From contig JALRME010000004.1 in the NCBI GenBank assembly GCA_026120035.1, positions 744,001-808,000 on the forward strand: a stretch of 64,000 nucleotides of DNA, in the 5' to 3' direction. Shown in pieces: positions 44,367 through 55,633 of the stretch. This stretch comes from Coleophoma eucalyptorum. Taxonomy: Eukaryota; Ascomycota; Leotiomycetes; Helotiales; Dermateaceae. Under the pieces are notes generated by a model. It had not been told where the DNA came from and did no database searches. It saw only the letters and a program-made list of their open reading frames with translations. A program made the position numbers and the translations under genes. Within the stretch, counting starts at the first letter, position 1. The number at the start of each line of letters is the position of its first letter.

Positions 44367-46355
44367 ATGACTTCAAAATCATTTGCACCTCTCGATAATC
44401 CTCTGCGAGGCAGTACTGGCATGTCGAAGAAGAAGGTTGCTTACATTTACGACACTGATGTCGGTAATTTTGCCTATGAGACTGGGCATTACATGAAACC
44501 ACATCGAATACGAATGGCGCATAGTCTGGTCATGAGTTATGGTCTCTATAAGAAAATGGAGATATATGTAAGATCTAGATTTGAATATCCTTCCTCACTT
44601 GCCCTTCACATATCTTACCTGTGCTGGGTGCTTTTCGCCAGAAATTGGTTATCAGACGGTTTCGAATATCGGTCAACACTAACTGTGGTTTCCAGAGAGC
44701 AAAGCCAGCTACAGCTGCTGAGATGACGCAGTTTCATACTGATGAATACATTAAGTTCCTGCAGCTTGTTACGCCCGAAAACGTAAATATGTACAAGAAT
44801 GAGCAGGAAAGTTTCAATATCGGCTCAGATTGTCCAGTTTTTGACGGGCTGTCCGAATTCTGTGGCATCAGTGCAGGTGGTAGCATGGAAGGTGCTGCTC
44901 GACTTAATCGCAAGAAGTGCGATATTGCGATAAACTGGGCTGGTGGTTTACATCATGCGAAAAAGGGCGAGGCCAGCGGCTTCTGCTATGTTAATGGTAA
45001 GATCTTCATCGTCCAAGTACAACATACTAAGTATTTCCCAGATATTGTTTTGGGCATTTTGGAGCTTCTGCGATTTCATCCTCGAGTTCTGTACATTGAT
45101 ATCGATGTTCATCATGGCGATGGCGTTGAAGAAGCCTTCTTCACAACGGATCGTGTCATGACTGTTTCATTCCACCAATACGGTGAATTCTTTCCTGGCA
45201 CAGGTGAGCTGCGAGACATCGGGGTCGGCAAAGGAAAGCATTACTCGATCAACTATCCCCTTCGACCTGGAATCTGCGATGAATCCTATAAAGGGATTTT
45301 TGAGTCTGTGATCGGAAATGTGATGGCGTATTACCGTCCAAGTGCTGTGGTGCTTCAATGCGGAGCAGACAGCCTGTGTGGTGATAGACTAGGAGGATTC
45401 AATCTCAGTTCAAAAGGCCATGCAAGCTGTGTGAATTTCGTGAAGAGTTTTAATCTTCCTACTCTAGTACTTGGGGGTGGCGGTTACACAATCAAAAACG
45501 TGGCTCGCGCATGGGCTTTCGAGACAGGCGTGCTACTAGATGTCCCTATGAATCCAGCCCTGCCTTTCAACGAATACTATGGAGTAAGTCGTCGATTAGA
45601 CCCAAAAACCTCATATTTATCGATTATAGTACTACGGACCCGATTTTATGCTTGATGTCAGAGCTTCTAATGCTCCCGACCTCAACACCGAAAATTACCT
45701 CAATAAGATCACCACGAGCATCTTGGAGAACCTGAAAAAGGTAGCATTTGTGCCTTCTGTTCAGATGACCGAAATTCCACGCCAGTCTCTAGGTACTAGT
45801 GACGAGGTAGAAGCTCAAGAGAACGATCGCGATGAAGACGAGTACAAAGATATTCGGCGAACTCAACATCGGATGGATATTATGGTATCGAAAATCAACG
45901 AATACTATGACGATAGCGAAGAGGACGAAGCCAGTCCCCAAACTCATAATGTTAGAAGGAAATCCAAGACCCGTAACTTCTCTAACTACGGGGATTTATC
46001 TGATACTCCGGGATTATCTAAGAGGAAGGTTTTGGTCAAGGATTCAATGCCTACTAATGGCGTCCAAACCACGAGAGAAATTAAGCCAACTGTACCCGTC
46101 GAAAACCCTTCTCTTGGTATTCATAAAAATACGAGCGAATTAACGAAAATGGACTGTGCATTCTCGAACCTTCTAGATGAAGATCAAGCTCAACTATGTC
46201 GTTCACTAAGCCCCTCGTCAACACCCCGTTCACAAGATATTTTCCAAGTTCGAGTCGATCCTCCTCCACTACCACCAACAAAGAATATCTTTGAGGCTGA
46301 CAAAACGATAGTCTCTATGGATTTGGATACTGATATTGAGATAGGTGAGGATTAA
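44367..46355 (+). CDS. rpd3: Class I histone deacetylase, RPD3/RpdA type
   Basis: Zn-dependent lysine deacetylase of chromatin co-repressor complexes. Four exons: 44367-44567, 44696-44996, 45042-45583, 45630-46355, giving 589 residues. Conserved class I segments cross the splices correctly: [36 protein letters not shown] (catalytic His pair), [16 protein letters not shown] (zinc ligands) and [19 protein letters not shown] (catalytic Tyr). The zinc Asp is kept in [15 protein letters not shown], but nearly all RPD3 proteins read GGDSLSGDRLGCFNL there; [11 protein letters not shown] replaces [11 protein letters not shown], and NEYYGYYGPDF replaces NEYYEYYGPDY. The C-terminal 200 residues are acidic and Ser-rich, as in Aspergillus RpdA. 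Start chosen at 44367 ([12 protein letters not shown]); [10 protein letters not shown] at 44421 is another option. Confidence 0.93.
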
Positions 46356-46975
46356 GCAGCATTGTTTGGATAGGTCACTGTCTGAAAAGCTCAAGTTTAT
46401 AATGTATTTCTTTTATTCCCGGGGGAAATTGTTAGTTATTGCTTAAGGAATTCCAATATGAATGACTTTTTGAGGTGAAATGTTCTAAGACGGGAAGCCT
46501 TTATCTTCTATTTCTTCTGAAAGCGAATTATTTGTCAACCTTGTTTGGTTTATACGTCAAGAGATATCTGCCTTTCTTCTGACGTAGCTTGTTATCGAAG
46601 ATGGGTGTTTTAGTGGGCACTTTAGGTTTCTCACGCTCCCATCACAAAGGTTATCCCAGCATGAAAGGTTTGAAATGAAGAACACGGAATTTTTTATGTC
46701 CGATTGGAGAATGAATATTTATGTACAAAAGGCCAGAAGATGAAGTCATCTATGTATGTACATGTATGTACGTGATATGATGCAAAGATTCCCTAATTGA
46801 GATGGAAGAAAGGTCTCATTCCAGCTTCTGGGAGGGCAAGCAGAACAGAAGCGAGAGTCATCAAAGAATCTCCAAAGAAGGAAAAGAGAAATCGGAAAGC
46901 TCCAGAGCAAAGAAGGAAATGAAATGAAAAGAAGTTCGTGCCACATCGTGTCATATCTATCGCCTGGTTCTTCCC
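46356..46975. other. Convergent 3' intergenic region
   Basis: 620 bp between the deacetylase stop and the AA11 gene's stop. AT-rich, with tandem TGTATGTACA units near 46750-46772. No gene seen. Confidence 0.4.
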
Positions 46976-48281
46976 TCACCACTGTCTTCGCACGGGTCTC
47001 GGCCGAGGACCTCTCTTCACAATGTCCAGCGTGGTGGACTCCGACCCCGTACAGGACGTTCCCGCCGCCAGCGACTGCACTACGCTCCACGTGCCGCTGG
47101 CACACTGCTGGAAGCTGGAGCCGCCCACACAGTTCCACATGCCCTCGGTCGTACACGCCGTGCCGGCCGTGATGGCAGTCCCCGTACCCGATGACGAGCC
47201 GGTGGAGGACGCCGCGGAGGACGATGTTACGCCGGTGCCAACGACGAGGGAGGATGAAGTTGCGGCGGCACCTGAGGCTGCGGCGGCGCTGGAGGTCACG
47301 AAGATGCCGCCTTGCGCTGGAGTGGAGGTCACACTGGGCACGGTGTAGACGCTGGTGAGGGTACTGGCGGTGGTTGCCGATGAGGCAGCAACAGCGCCGG
47401 CGGCTGAAGAGGTAGCAGCCGACGCAGCGGTAGAATCAGAGCCAGAAGAAGCAGAGGCTGAAGCAGATGATGATCCGGATCCGGCTGCGGCGGGTCCGCC
47501 AATGCCACTCACGGCTGCACAGGTTCCGGAGATGCTGGTGCCGCTGGTTGTCAGCTTGTTCGTGACATCGGGGCCTGGGTCGGGGAACACGAGTTCAACG
47601 TCTTCCACGGTCGTGCAGCCATTGTCGAGATTTCCAACCCAGAGCGTTGGGCGGTCGGAGAAGGCCACGCTAGATGCGGACCGTGTTTTGCTGCTTGCTG
47701 CTGTGATGGTCACGCTTGCGCAGTCCATGTAGATTTCACGGTTGCCAATCAGGTTGTCTGTATAGAGAGTTAGAGTCTTTCTTCTTTCTTGGCTTTAAGG
47801 GGGAGGATTTCAAATGGGAGGGAAGGGGAAATGAATCCTTACACCAAGTCCAAGCAAACATCGCCGCACCGGTTGGAGCGTCGGAAGGCATGGTGAAATC
47901 GAAACTCTCATCGGCAGAAAGTGGGCAAGAGCCGATATAGGAATGGATTACGTTGAAGGTAACTCCCTTGTCATAGCTCAAAGCAATCTGACAACTCCCA
48001 CCACCATGCAGCGCTCCGGAGCCCGTGGTGAAGTTGTATGATCCGCCTTGGGCCCAGGACACGACGGATTCACCACCCGTCGTCCCCATATCAACTTGGT
48101 AGCCCTTGCATGGAAAATCCGAGGCGCTGCTCAGTGGAGATGTGATGGAGTAGTCAATATTGGCGGACACCGAATTGGGATTGTAGGATGCGCGGAATGG
48201 GTAGGGCCAGATGGGTGCTATGTGTGCTGTTGCTGTGGATCCGAAGAGAATTGCTGTGAGGAGAAGCTCGGTGGGAAGCAT
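46976..48281 (-). CDS. AA11 lytic polysaccharide monooxygenase with C-terminal chitin-binding-type module
   Basis: Copper enzyme that oxidatively cleaves chitin. Two exons, 48281-47843 and 47757-46976, giving 406 residues. A signal peptide (residues 1-19, ending TATA) exposes His20 as the mature N-terminus, the first histidine of the copper brace. AA11 features: WPYPFRASYNPNS, SPLSSASDFPCKGY, ALHGGGSCQIALSYD (second copper-brace His in LHGGG), SYIGSCPL and, across the intron, FAWTWYNLIGNREIYMDCA. After the catalytic domain comes a linker of about 120 residues of Ser/Ala/Thr/Gly, then a small Cys-containing module, CTTEGMWNCVGGSSFQQCAS, resembling X278, which binds chitin in other AA11 proteins. 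It ends in a basic segment, KRGPRPRPVRRQW. Confidence 0.93.
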
Positions 48282-48753
48282 GTTGGGCGTTTTGTAGTGA
48301 AATTTCAGACCAGCTGAAATGTTAATGTCGAGTTTTTGTACAGATTGTGTGAGTGAATTTGTGATGCCTGATATCAAATGTTGATAACTGATCGGCTAGG
48401 GAGCGTATGGAGTTTTTGAATTTGCAGGGCAAAGTTCTTCCAAATGTATGATGCTGTTGATCAGGTAATTTTATATACGTAGATGAAAGAGAGGTGACTC
48501 GAAGACAAAGGCACCAGGCGTGAAGGTTCTCTCAGCCAAGAAAGACAATGGTAGGTAAAGAATGGTATTGTTGTGCAGGCTTCTATAGAAAGAAAGTGGA
48601 ATAAGAGAGAAGAATGTACTTGAAAGTTGGGTCAGGAGAAGGACAAAGAAAGAGGTATTTCAATCCAAGCCAAAGGCTCGCCTCTTATTGAGAGCAGAAC
48701 AATAGGTACAATGCGGTGACAAAAAACGGAGAAACAAAGGTACCCATAGACCT

Positions 48754-49266
48754 TCACTTAATGCCAGGATAAAGCAGGATGGCGATGGAGACGAGCATGC
48801 CCTTGATCATAGCACCATGACTCTGGTCGACTGAACTGGCGCTCAAGTGCTCAACCATCTCGATGGGGCCTATATCTACGCATGATGATTGCAGGAGGAG
48901 CAGCGACAGCGCAAGAAGACTTCCTTGCCCGTGGGTTCCAGTCCGTTCGTCACATCTTTCGCAGCGGCAGCCACTGAGCAGCGATGAATCCAGCAGGATG
49001 GCCATGCCCTCAGCCTCATCCGAAACACATTCTATGTCGACGAAGGGAGGTTTGTTCCCAGAAAGCCTGACCAGCGCGCTAGACAACAGACGAGAGGCCT
49101 GCTCGCCAATCATGGTGGTGAAGGCCGGCTGGCTCGCTACAAGTGACTTGCCCCTGAACATGTACTTGAAACGGAGAAACACATCATCGCCTCTGGATTG
49201 GCTGTCGTTGCTTGTGCAGCGGCTATTGCGAATAGGGGATTGCGGAGACTCTATCCATTTGCCCAT
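48754..49266 (-). CDS. Doubtful 170-residue open frame
   Basis: ATG-initiated frame of 171 codons with no recognised domain. It contains FRGKSLVASQPAF, a Cys cluster (LLSGCRCERCDERTG) and a hydrophobic stretch (SLLALSLLLLQSSC), then a short hydrophobic end. There is no signal peptide at its start. The opposite strand is also open over most of it (48863-49387). It may be a relic of a spliced gene or chance. Confidence 0.2.
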   Translation of the reverse strand: MGKWIESPQSPIRNSRCTSNDSQSRGDDVFLRFKYMFRGKSLVASQPAFTTMIGEQASRLLSSALVRLSGNKPPFVDIECVSDEAEGMAILLDSSLLSGCRCERCDERTGTHGQGSLLALSLLLLQSSCVDIGPIEMVEHLSASSVDQSHGAMIKGMLVSIAILLYPGIK

Positions 49267-50757
49267 TGTTCAGCTGAACAGGTCTCTCGGCACTACTTCT
49301 GCATTGATGAACCATGGTATTTTGGTCGTCAATATCAGTGGTGGCGAAGACCTGGGCGCAGCGTCGAGAGGCTGTGTTGGCACGTGAGTGGCTCTGCGGT
49401 GGCTCAACACGACGGTGAAGCGAGAGTCCTTTGCGGTATGAGTCTGAGTGTGAGGGAGTCTTGAGTCGAAGTCGGGATTTCTAAGTTGGCGCGCATGGGA
49501 TTGCCAGTTGCTTCGTGGCAACTAATGATGCTTCTTCCTCGGGGAATTGCACTTATGCTTCAATGAAGATGCTTGCCCTGTTTAAGCACCGAGCCCAGAC
49601 ATCCTATCTATTAACCTTTTGCAACTCTATGCATTTGAAAGTATACTACGCCAGAGCGTATAACCTGAATCACAAAGTGCACTTCAATACTTGCAGGCCA
49701 TCACTGTCACTTTAACGAAACTCTTAACATAACTTGAACTGGTTCCAGGGCTTCGGAAATTCGGGTTCAACCACGTCGAAAGTTCAGGGGCAATGAACAG
49801 AGGAGTATCGGATTTATAGATCAAAAAGCCGTGTATGGTAGTCCCCTGATCGTGATGTCACCATTGGACGTAAGTATCAAGCTGTATCTCCAGGGCTTCA
49901 TGGGGTGTCTCTCATACTGAGGCAAAGGTGGTGGTGCCAGATGGCTCTCACGAGTGTGCCGGACTGGTCTTGCAGTTGCTTTGGGTGGCTTCATGACTTT
50001 TCGATCAAGCGTCGCCCTCAAGGAGATCATCAACCGTACGTCCTGGTATAGCATTTATAAGCTGTACTGTGATTTTGTTGTCACTGCTTTGCAAAGACTG
50101 GCTCACAGGTTACGCTGAACGTTAACGCGTCATCCTGCATTCCCGAGATGCTTGGTGCAAAGTCCTGATGTTGTGTCCATACCAAAAGTTTCTGAAACAT
50201 TGAACATCGGGAATCCAAGTTTTTGGGTTTCGATGTGCGTGGTTGAGAACCAATCGAGTATTTTGCAGCTCAACATATCAGCTCATCATGTAGGATATGA
50301 ACGCGTCTTTATGCACTCATCAGAAATGCTGATGTGGTGTCTGAGTCAGCACCTCTTAAGTATATGGCACCCAAGTAGAGCCGTCGTGGGGATAAGCCTC
50401 CAAGAATTGCGAAGACGGAGGAGTATTGCTGAGAAATAGAGCGATGACTTCCATGCTTGTAGACTACAGCTCAGTCTTTTTCAACACCATATACAACAAC
50501 CCAGTCTTTTCAAAAAATTGTGCTGTACGTATATGGCACTTGCCCCTGAGGCTAACCTATATCACGATCTGTGATACTGCACACTTATGCGGCTTCAATA
50601 ATACGACATCCCAAGAAATATAGGTAGGAGGTAAGATTGTCGCAGGAGTTCATCCCGTGAAACCCATATGTAGTATATTGATCCGCAACCAACCTGTAGG
50701 GCCCAAGGACTCGAGCTGAGGCCCGCGGAATCGAGGCCGCGACCATGTCATTGCATC

Positions 50758-50991
50758 TTGACCATCGCCTTCCCAGAAGATCCTCAGGAGATCAAAGTTA
50801 ATCTTGCCAAGATGTCTCTCCGAGGATCCGATATAGGAATGCCAGCAAATGAGGTACCAGTATATCTTCGCAACGTCGCAAGCCCCGACAACAGCACCAC
50901 CTCCACCAACGTAAGTGAAAGTTCCAAACGACGCCATGGTTTCCAGCCTCCAAATTCAGCGCCGACGGAACAACTTGGCACATGGGATTAA
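50758..50991 (+). CDS. Doubtful short open frame or gene fragment
   Basis: A 77-codon frame with a normal-looking composition (internal ATG at 50811, MSLRGSDIGMPANEVPVYL) and an Asn/Ser/Thr-rich middle. A GTAAGT...TTTCCAG segment at about 50910-50946 could be an intron. The opposite strand is open too. I do not recognise it. Confidence 0.15.
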   Translation: MTIAFPEDPQEIKVNLAKMSLRGSDIGMPANEVPVYLRNVASPDNSTTSTNVSESSKRRHGFQPPNSAPTEQLGTWD

Positions 50992-52127
50992 ATTCACTTC
51001 TCTCTCTCAGACAAAACCAAACTCTGACTGATCAACGTGAATTTTCTGATAGGCGCAAGTTAATTGATCTTCGATCATCAGCACAACACAGGGAAATTTA
51101 AGTTCTGTGGACGTTCTCACTCCACCGTTGGTACCGCCCTGTATGTCATCACTATCACGACAAAGTGCGGAGACAGCTCCTTTAGGTGGATGCCTGGCCG
51201 GCCGAAGGAAGCGTGCCGGAAGGAGGTTGGAAGGGTGAGGTGCTGCAAACCAGGTTGTTTTCAAGACGATCGGCAACCCGCAGAAAACGGGAGGGGAATC
51301 ATCAGTCCTGGAGATGGAAACGTCAAGATCGAAGCAAAGCAGGTATCAGCAACGAACATTGCGGCGTTGGCGATGATGATGATGGAATGAAGACTTGATC
51401 CGGACAAGTTGCGTCATAGACGCTTAACTGGGAACCTGGAATGTAGCGAAGCACCGGTGAAAGTACCGAAAAAAAGGCCCGGGCATGCTGGGTTCGCTTC
51501 TTTCTCGTGTTAAATGTCAGAAAAAGGAAATCATCACATCACATTGGGATATGAACAATTCGTGTCGAATCAAAGTCCATTCAGGGATTTGATTTATTTA
51601 TTTTCGATTTTGGCGGATTAAATAATTATTGATTTTAATAATGCCTGCCATATTGCTCAAACGGTAATCCGAGCCTCCTTTAGACATCTGACAGATTTTG
51701 TTGTTTTTGGCTGGGAAGTTGGGATCCTCCCTTTGCTTCATGCGCTCAGTCACGATGAGCATAGATGGATGCATGTTGGTGACTCGAATCCCAGGTTGGA
51801 GGGGAGTCATTCGTGACTGCATTCTGAGGCAAAACACGCCGTTGGGTCCACGGGTTGACTCATCCAGCCGCTGGAGGGAGCGCGGAGACGACAAACGAGA
51901 AGGCAAACGAGAACAGAAGAATATGATACTGGATCGTGACCAAAGCCTTAAATGATAAAACCAAACATCACAACACAGCCTTGCGCTTCCTTCGGCACTC
52001 CTGCGACACTTTCAATAATCTTCCATCTTCGCCTTCTCTCCTTCTGCCCGACCAGCTGTCACAATACCCTCCTCTGGTTTTTGCCTCCTCCACAGTCCAC
52101 CCCGCGCTCACAACGGCTGACATCAAA

Positions 52128-52139
52128 CCCCCCCCCCCC
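52128..52139. repeat. Poly(C) run of 12
   Basis: Twelve consecutive C just 10 bp before the start codon of the CCCH/CHY gene, so within its 5' leader. Such runs are prone to length variation and could affect scanning. Confidence 0.8.
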
Positions 52140-52149
52140 AAATCAAACC

Positions 52150-55100
52150 ATGGCCAGCAGCAGCGTCCAGGCCAGCACTACGGTAGGAGCAAATCCTGTC
52201 TCCACGGCCACGTCCCCGTCCACCTCTACAGGTCAGTAATCCCCCATCTCAACCCGCTTGCCAGCTTGTCCGTCAGTTGCACTGCCAGCAAGCAAGACAC
52301 TCTGTTGCTGCAGTCTTCACCGCCTTACCAGTCTTTCCAAAGGCTGCACAGCAAATCTTTATGTCTCTCCCACTCGATCGGAAGCCTTGTCTGTACATGC
52401 AGTTGCATCTGCACAGGCAAATATCACAACTTCCCGGCCGCCACTCTTCCCTTCTGCCCTCCTGCATGGAGGGTCATCTGCTCGCTTGACTGATGCGTTG
52501 GCAGGCAAAGGTGCAGACAACAAAAACGAATCCGCCTCGCGCGCTGCGCACCTGAATCGCTCAAACAAGATATGTCATTATTATTCCAAGAAAGGTATCT
52601 TCCCCATCCGTTCGCTCGTGTTCCTTTTCATTTTGTCCATATCGTGGGTTTCTTACATGCTGCTGCGGCGTGAATATTTTCATTGGCGCTCGGCGGGCGC
52701 GGAAATGGTCCAAGGCGGCCTGGAATACTGGCGGCTGCACAACATGCAGCCGGCGGTGTATTGCCCGTACCCGTAATTTGGCGGTCGATCTTGAACGTGG
52801 GGGCTCAATTGTTGAAAGCACTGGCTGAGAGTGTTGGGATCGATTCTATTTGTGGCCCGCCTGTATTGGTGTTGTGTTATACGAAGTCGTCTATGTACAA
52901 TCCCTACACGTGATAGATGGATGGATGCAAGACAACAACATGTGAAGATGCCAGACTAATAATCTTTCTAGGCAAATGTCGAGATGGCGAGAACTGCAGA
53001 TTCCGGCACGAGAAGCCGCAACCCACCATCAGTCCAGAAAGTGCTGACGTTGCGAAATCTGGTGCTGGTGCAGATGAAGACGGCATGATTCCAGATCGCC
53101 GGCAAGCGGTGCAAAAGCCTGTTCCAGCTTCACGTGTAGTACAAAAGCCAATACCACAAGCACAAGCACAAGACCCTCGAGAATTTCAATTGGGCCAAAT
53201 CCGAAGACGATTCTCTCCCAAGGAAAACTCTCAAAATGCAAGTGAGCTGTGGGGTACAGAGAAAGGAACCTTGCTTCAGTTCAAGCTTCCTCCTTCTGAC
53301 CCGGACTTTCCGTTCGAGATGGATGCTTTAGAGTGTTCTGTATTGGTTCCACTTTATTTCCCAGAGTCCCGGCCAACTCTGAGGGTTGGCAACAAAGATA
53401 TCCCGAGAGGGTATGCGGTCAATGTTGAGAATGGATTCAACAACTTGGCGATTGAGAAGAAAGACGCTACGCTGCTGGAGTTGATCAAAGCCCTTGACAA
53501 AAACTTGGAGGTTTTCCTTTCAGAACAGAAAGCGGATACAGTCAAAATCGTAGTCAACAAGGATACACGGCATCTCTCTAATCTACCAGTGAGGGCAGTG
53601 GAACCAACTGCCTCAACAAAGGCGCCACAACAAGTGCCGTCGGTGCAGGTCATCCCAAAGACACCCGCTGTACCTCAACCGATTTATACCAAGATTCAGA
53701 AAGCCGAAGCTGCGCAGCGGAGAGAAGCAGAGACGAGGCAATTAGAAGCTAGAATGGGTCGGCTTCCCCTTTTCAAGAAGTCTGGCGACGGTATCGCTTA
53801 CACCATCCCGATTGAGCCGAGGAAGCGATCAGAGTTACCCGTGACATTGCAAGCAGTCAAAACCATCCAGCTTTTTGTGCCACTACTGTATCCTCTTCAA
53901 AACTGTCGAGTTCAGCTCGAGGGAGTTGATACTCAAGATGCAAAGGCGGTTGAGAAAGGGTTTGAACAGAAAGCTGCAGTACAGAAGGAGGTTACTTTAA
54001 TGGGGCACGTGAATTATCTTGCTCAGAATATCCACATGCTGGCAAAGACAGTTCTAGAAGAGAAGAAGCCGGTTCAGACAATTGCGCCAGAGCCTATAGC
54101 TGTTAGCAAGGCCGAGGAAACCAGCTCATCCAGTCATCAAGACCCTGATCGAAGTCACATCCAATACATCTCACGGCCGCCGGAATGGACCATTGTCGAT
54201 AACCCTGACGTATCTGACTCGGAGGATGGCTATTCGTACGATTCTGGAGACGAGACAAGCAGTGGAGAGGAATTAGATGAAGCTGAGCTGAAACTCAAAT
54301 CAGACCATGCTCCAGCTGCATCTTCGGCTTCAAACATAGAACGTGGAACGGCTATTTCCTTTCCATTCCTCGAACTGTATGGCATCGAGCTTCTGGAAAT
54401 CGCCACTCTTAACATCACAATCAAGTGCGAGCGATGCAAAGAAGTAATGGAAGTCAGAGGTTTGAAAGATGGCGTTGAAAAGAGTGAGAGCTGTAAAAAA
54501 TGTGCTAGCCCTCTATCCATCAAGTTTCGGAAGGATCTGGTACATTCACATGCTGTTCGGGCGGGATTCTTGGATCTGGACGGTTGCAACATTGGAGATA
54601 TGTTACTAAGGTGTGTATCTGTACCTACTCTTCGTGCTGTCACTAACATTACAGCTCTTTCCTGCCAACTTGTTCCCAATGCTCAACCACGTTTCCACTA
54701 CCAGGCATAGTATCAGTACAAGGCGAGACAACATCAAACATCTGTCATGAATGCCATCAGAAATTTACATTCAAAATCCCAAGCGTCAAATTTCTCCGCA
54801 TCTCCTCTTCACACCAACTCGCAGCCACATCAGGGCCACGACGCAAGAAGGAGACGCTCGGGTTAACACCAGGCACACCTCTTCCCAAAAAAGGCACTTG
54901 CCGTCATTACGCTAAATCATATCGTTGGTTCCGCTTCAGTTGTTGCCAGAAGGTATATGCGTGTGACAAGTGCCACGATGGTACAGAGGACCATCCTCCT
55001 GAGTGGGCCAACCGCATGCTCTGTGGATGGTGTAGTCGAGAAGGCAATTACCGAACCGAGGATTGTGGATTTTGTCATTCTAGACTGGTGGGTAAGAGAG

Positions 55101-55201
55101 GTGGTGGAGGGTTCTGGGAGGGTGGGAAAGGGACGAGGGATCGTGTTAAGATGATTAGGAAGGACAAGAGGAAGTTTAGACGCGTTGGGGGTTCAAAGTA
55201 A
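52150..55201 (+). CDS. CCCH plus CHY zinc-finger protein
   Basis: Four exons: 52150-52231, 52505-52594, 52972-54610, 54655-55201, giving 785 residues. A Ser/Thr-rich start leads to one canonical CCCH finger, ICHYYSKKG/KCRDGENCRFRH (C-X8-C-X5-C-X3-H), split by an unusually long 377-nt intron. The centre has two similar beta-rich repeats (SDPDFPFEMDALECSVLVPL with FPESRPTL, and PVTLQAVKTIQLFVPLLYP), RWD-like in appearance, each followed by an Ala/Lys helical stretch. After an acidic linker come paired CxxC knuckles (KCERCKEVM, SCKKCASPL), then the CHY-type finger at the C-terminus: GTCRHYAKSYRWFRFSCC, YACDKCHD and LCGWCSREG with CGFCHSR. CHY fingers chelate zinc in ubiquitin-ligase and mitochondrial redox proteins. 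RNA binding through CCCH is inferred. The end is Lys/Arg-rich. Confidence 0.9.
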
Positions 55202-55620
55202 AGGGAGGTTGGGGAATGCTTTGCTATTGCAGATATACTGTGCTATGATATAATCATAAGCCGCAATTGGTGTAGTCCATCTGCCCTCACATCTTTTCGT
55301 CTCTCAATACCATCTTTGAAGGAAAATCAGGGCCAATGAGCTCTCTCAATGTTATCCATTCAAGTATTCACTAAAACAAGTAAATCAACAACTGCTCAAC
55401 ACTCAACTAAGTCCAAGATCACATGGCTAGGTAACAGGATCTAGACAAATTAACAAATCCGCTTCCCCCACCACATGCTTAATCCTCCCTCCAAAATCCA
55501 CAGTCATTTCATTCCTCAGCTCAAACTTCAATAATTTCAAAAGAGGGCAAGATAGGCAGAGCGCGAGAGACAGAGCGAGAGCATAGTACAGAAGACCCAC
55601 ATTCCCCAAAGGCAAGCCTT

Positions 55621-55633
55621 CCCCCCCCCCCCC
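55621..55633. repeat. Poly(C) run of 13
   Basis: Thirteen consecutive C about 420 bp downstream of the CCCH/CHY stop codon, in a pyrimidine-rich context. A similar run of 11 C lies at 56295-56305. Confidence 0.8.

Larger units (their letters stand above)
48282..52149. other. Gene-poor gap of 3.9 kb
   Basis: Between the divergent starts of the AA11 gene and the CCCH/CHY gene. It holds two weak candidates listed separately (48754-49266 minus, 50758-50991 plus). The remainder has only short overlapping frames. A run of 12 C at 52128-52139 sits directly in front of the CCCH/CHY start. Confidence 0.45.

Noticed and set aside
47355..47732. Plus-strand frame of 125 codons, acidic and Ala-rich
   Set aside because: Antisense of the Ser/Ala linker of the AA11 gene, open for the same composition reason.
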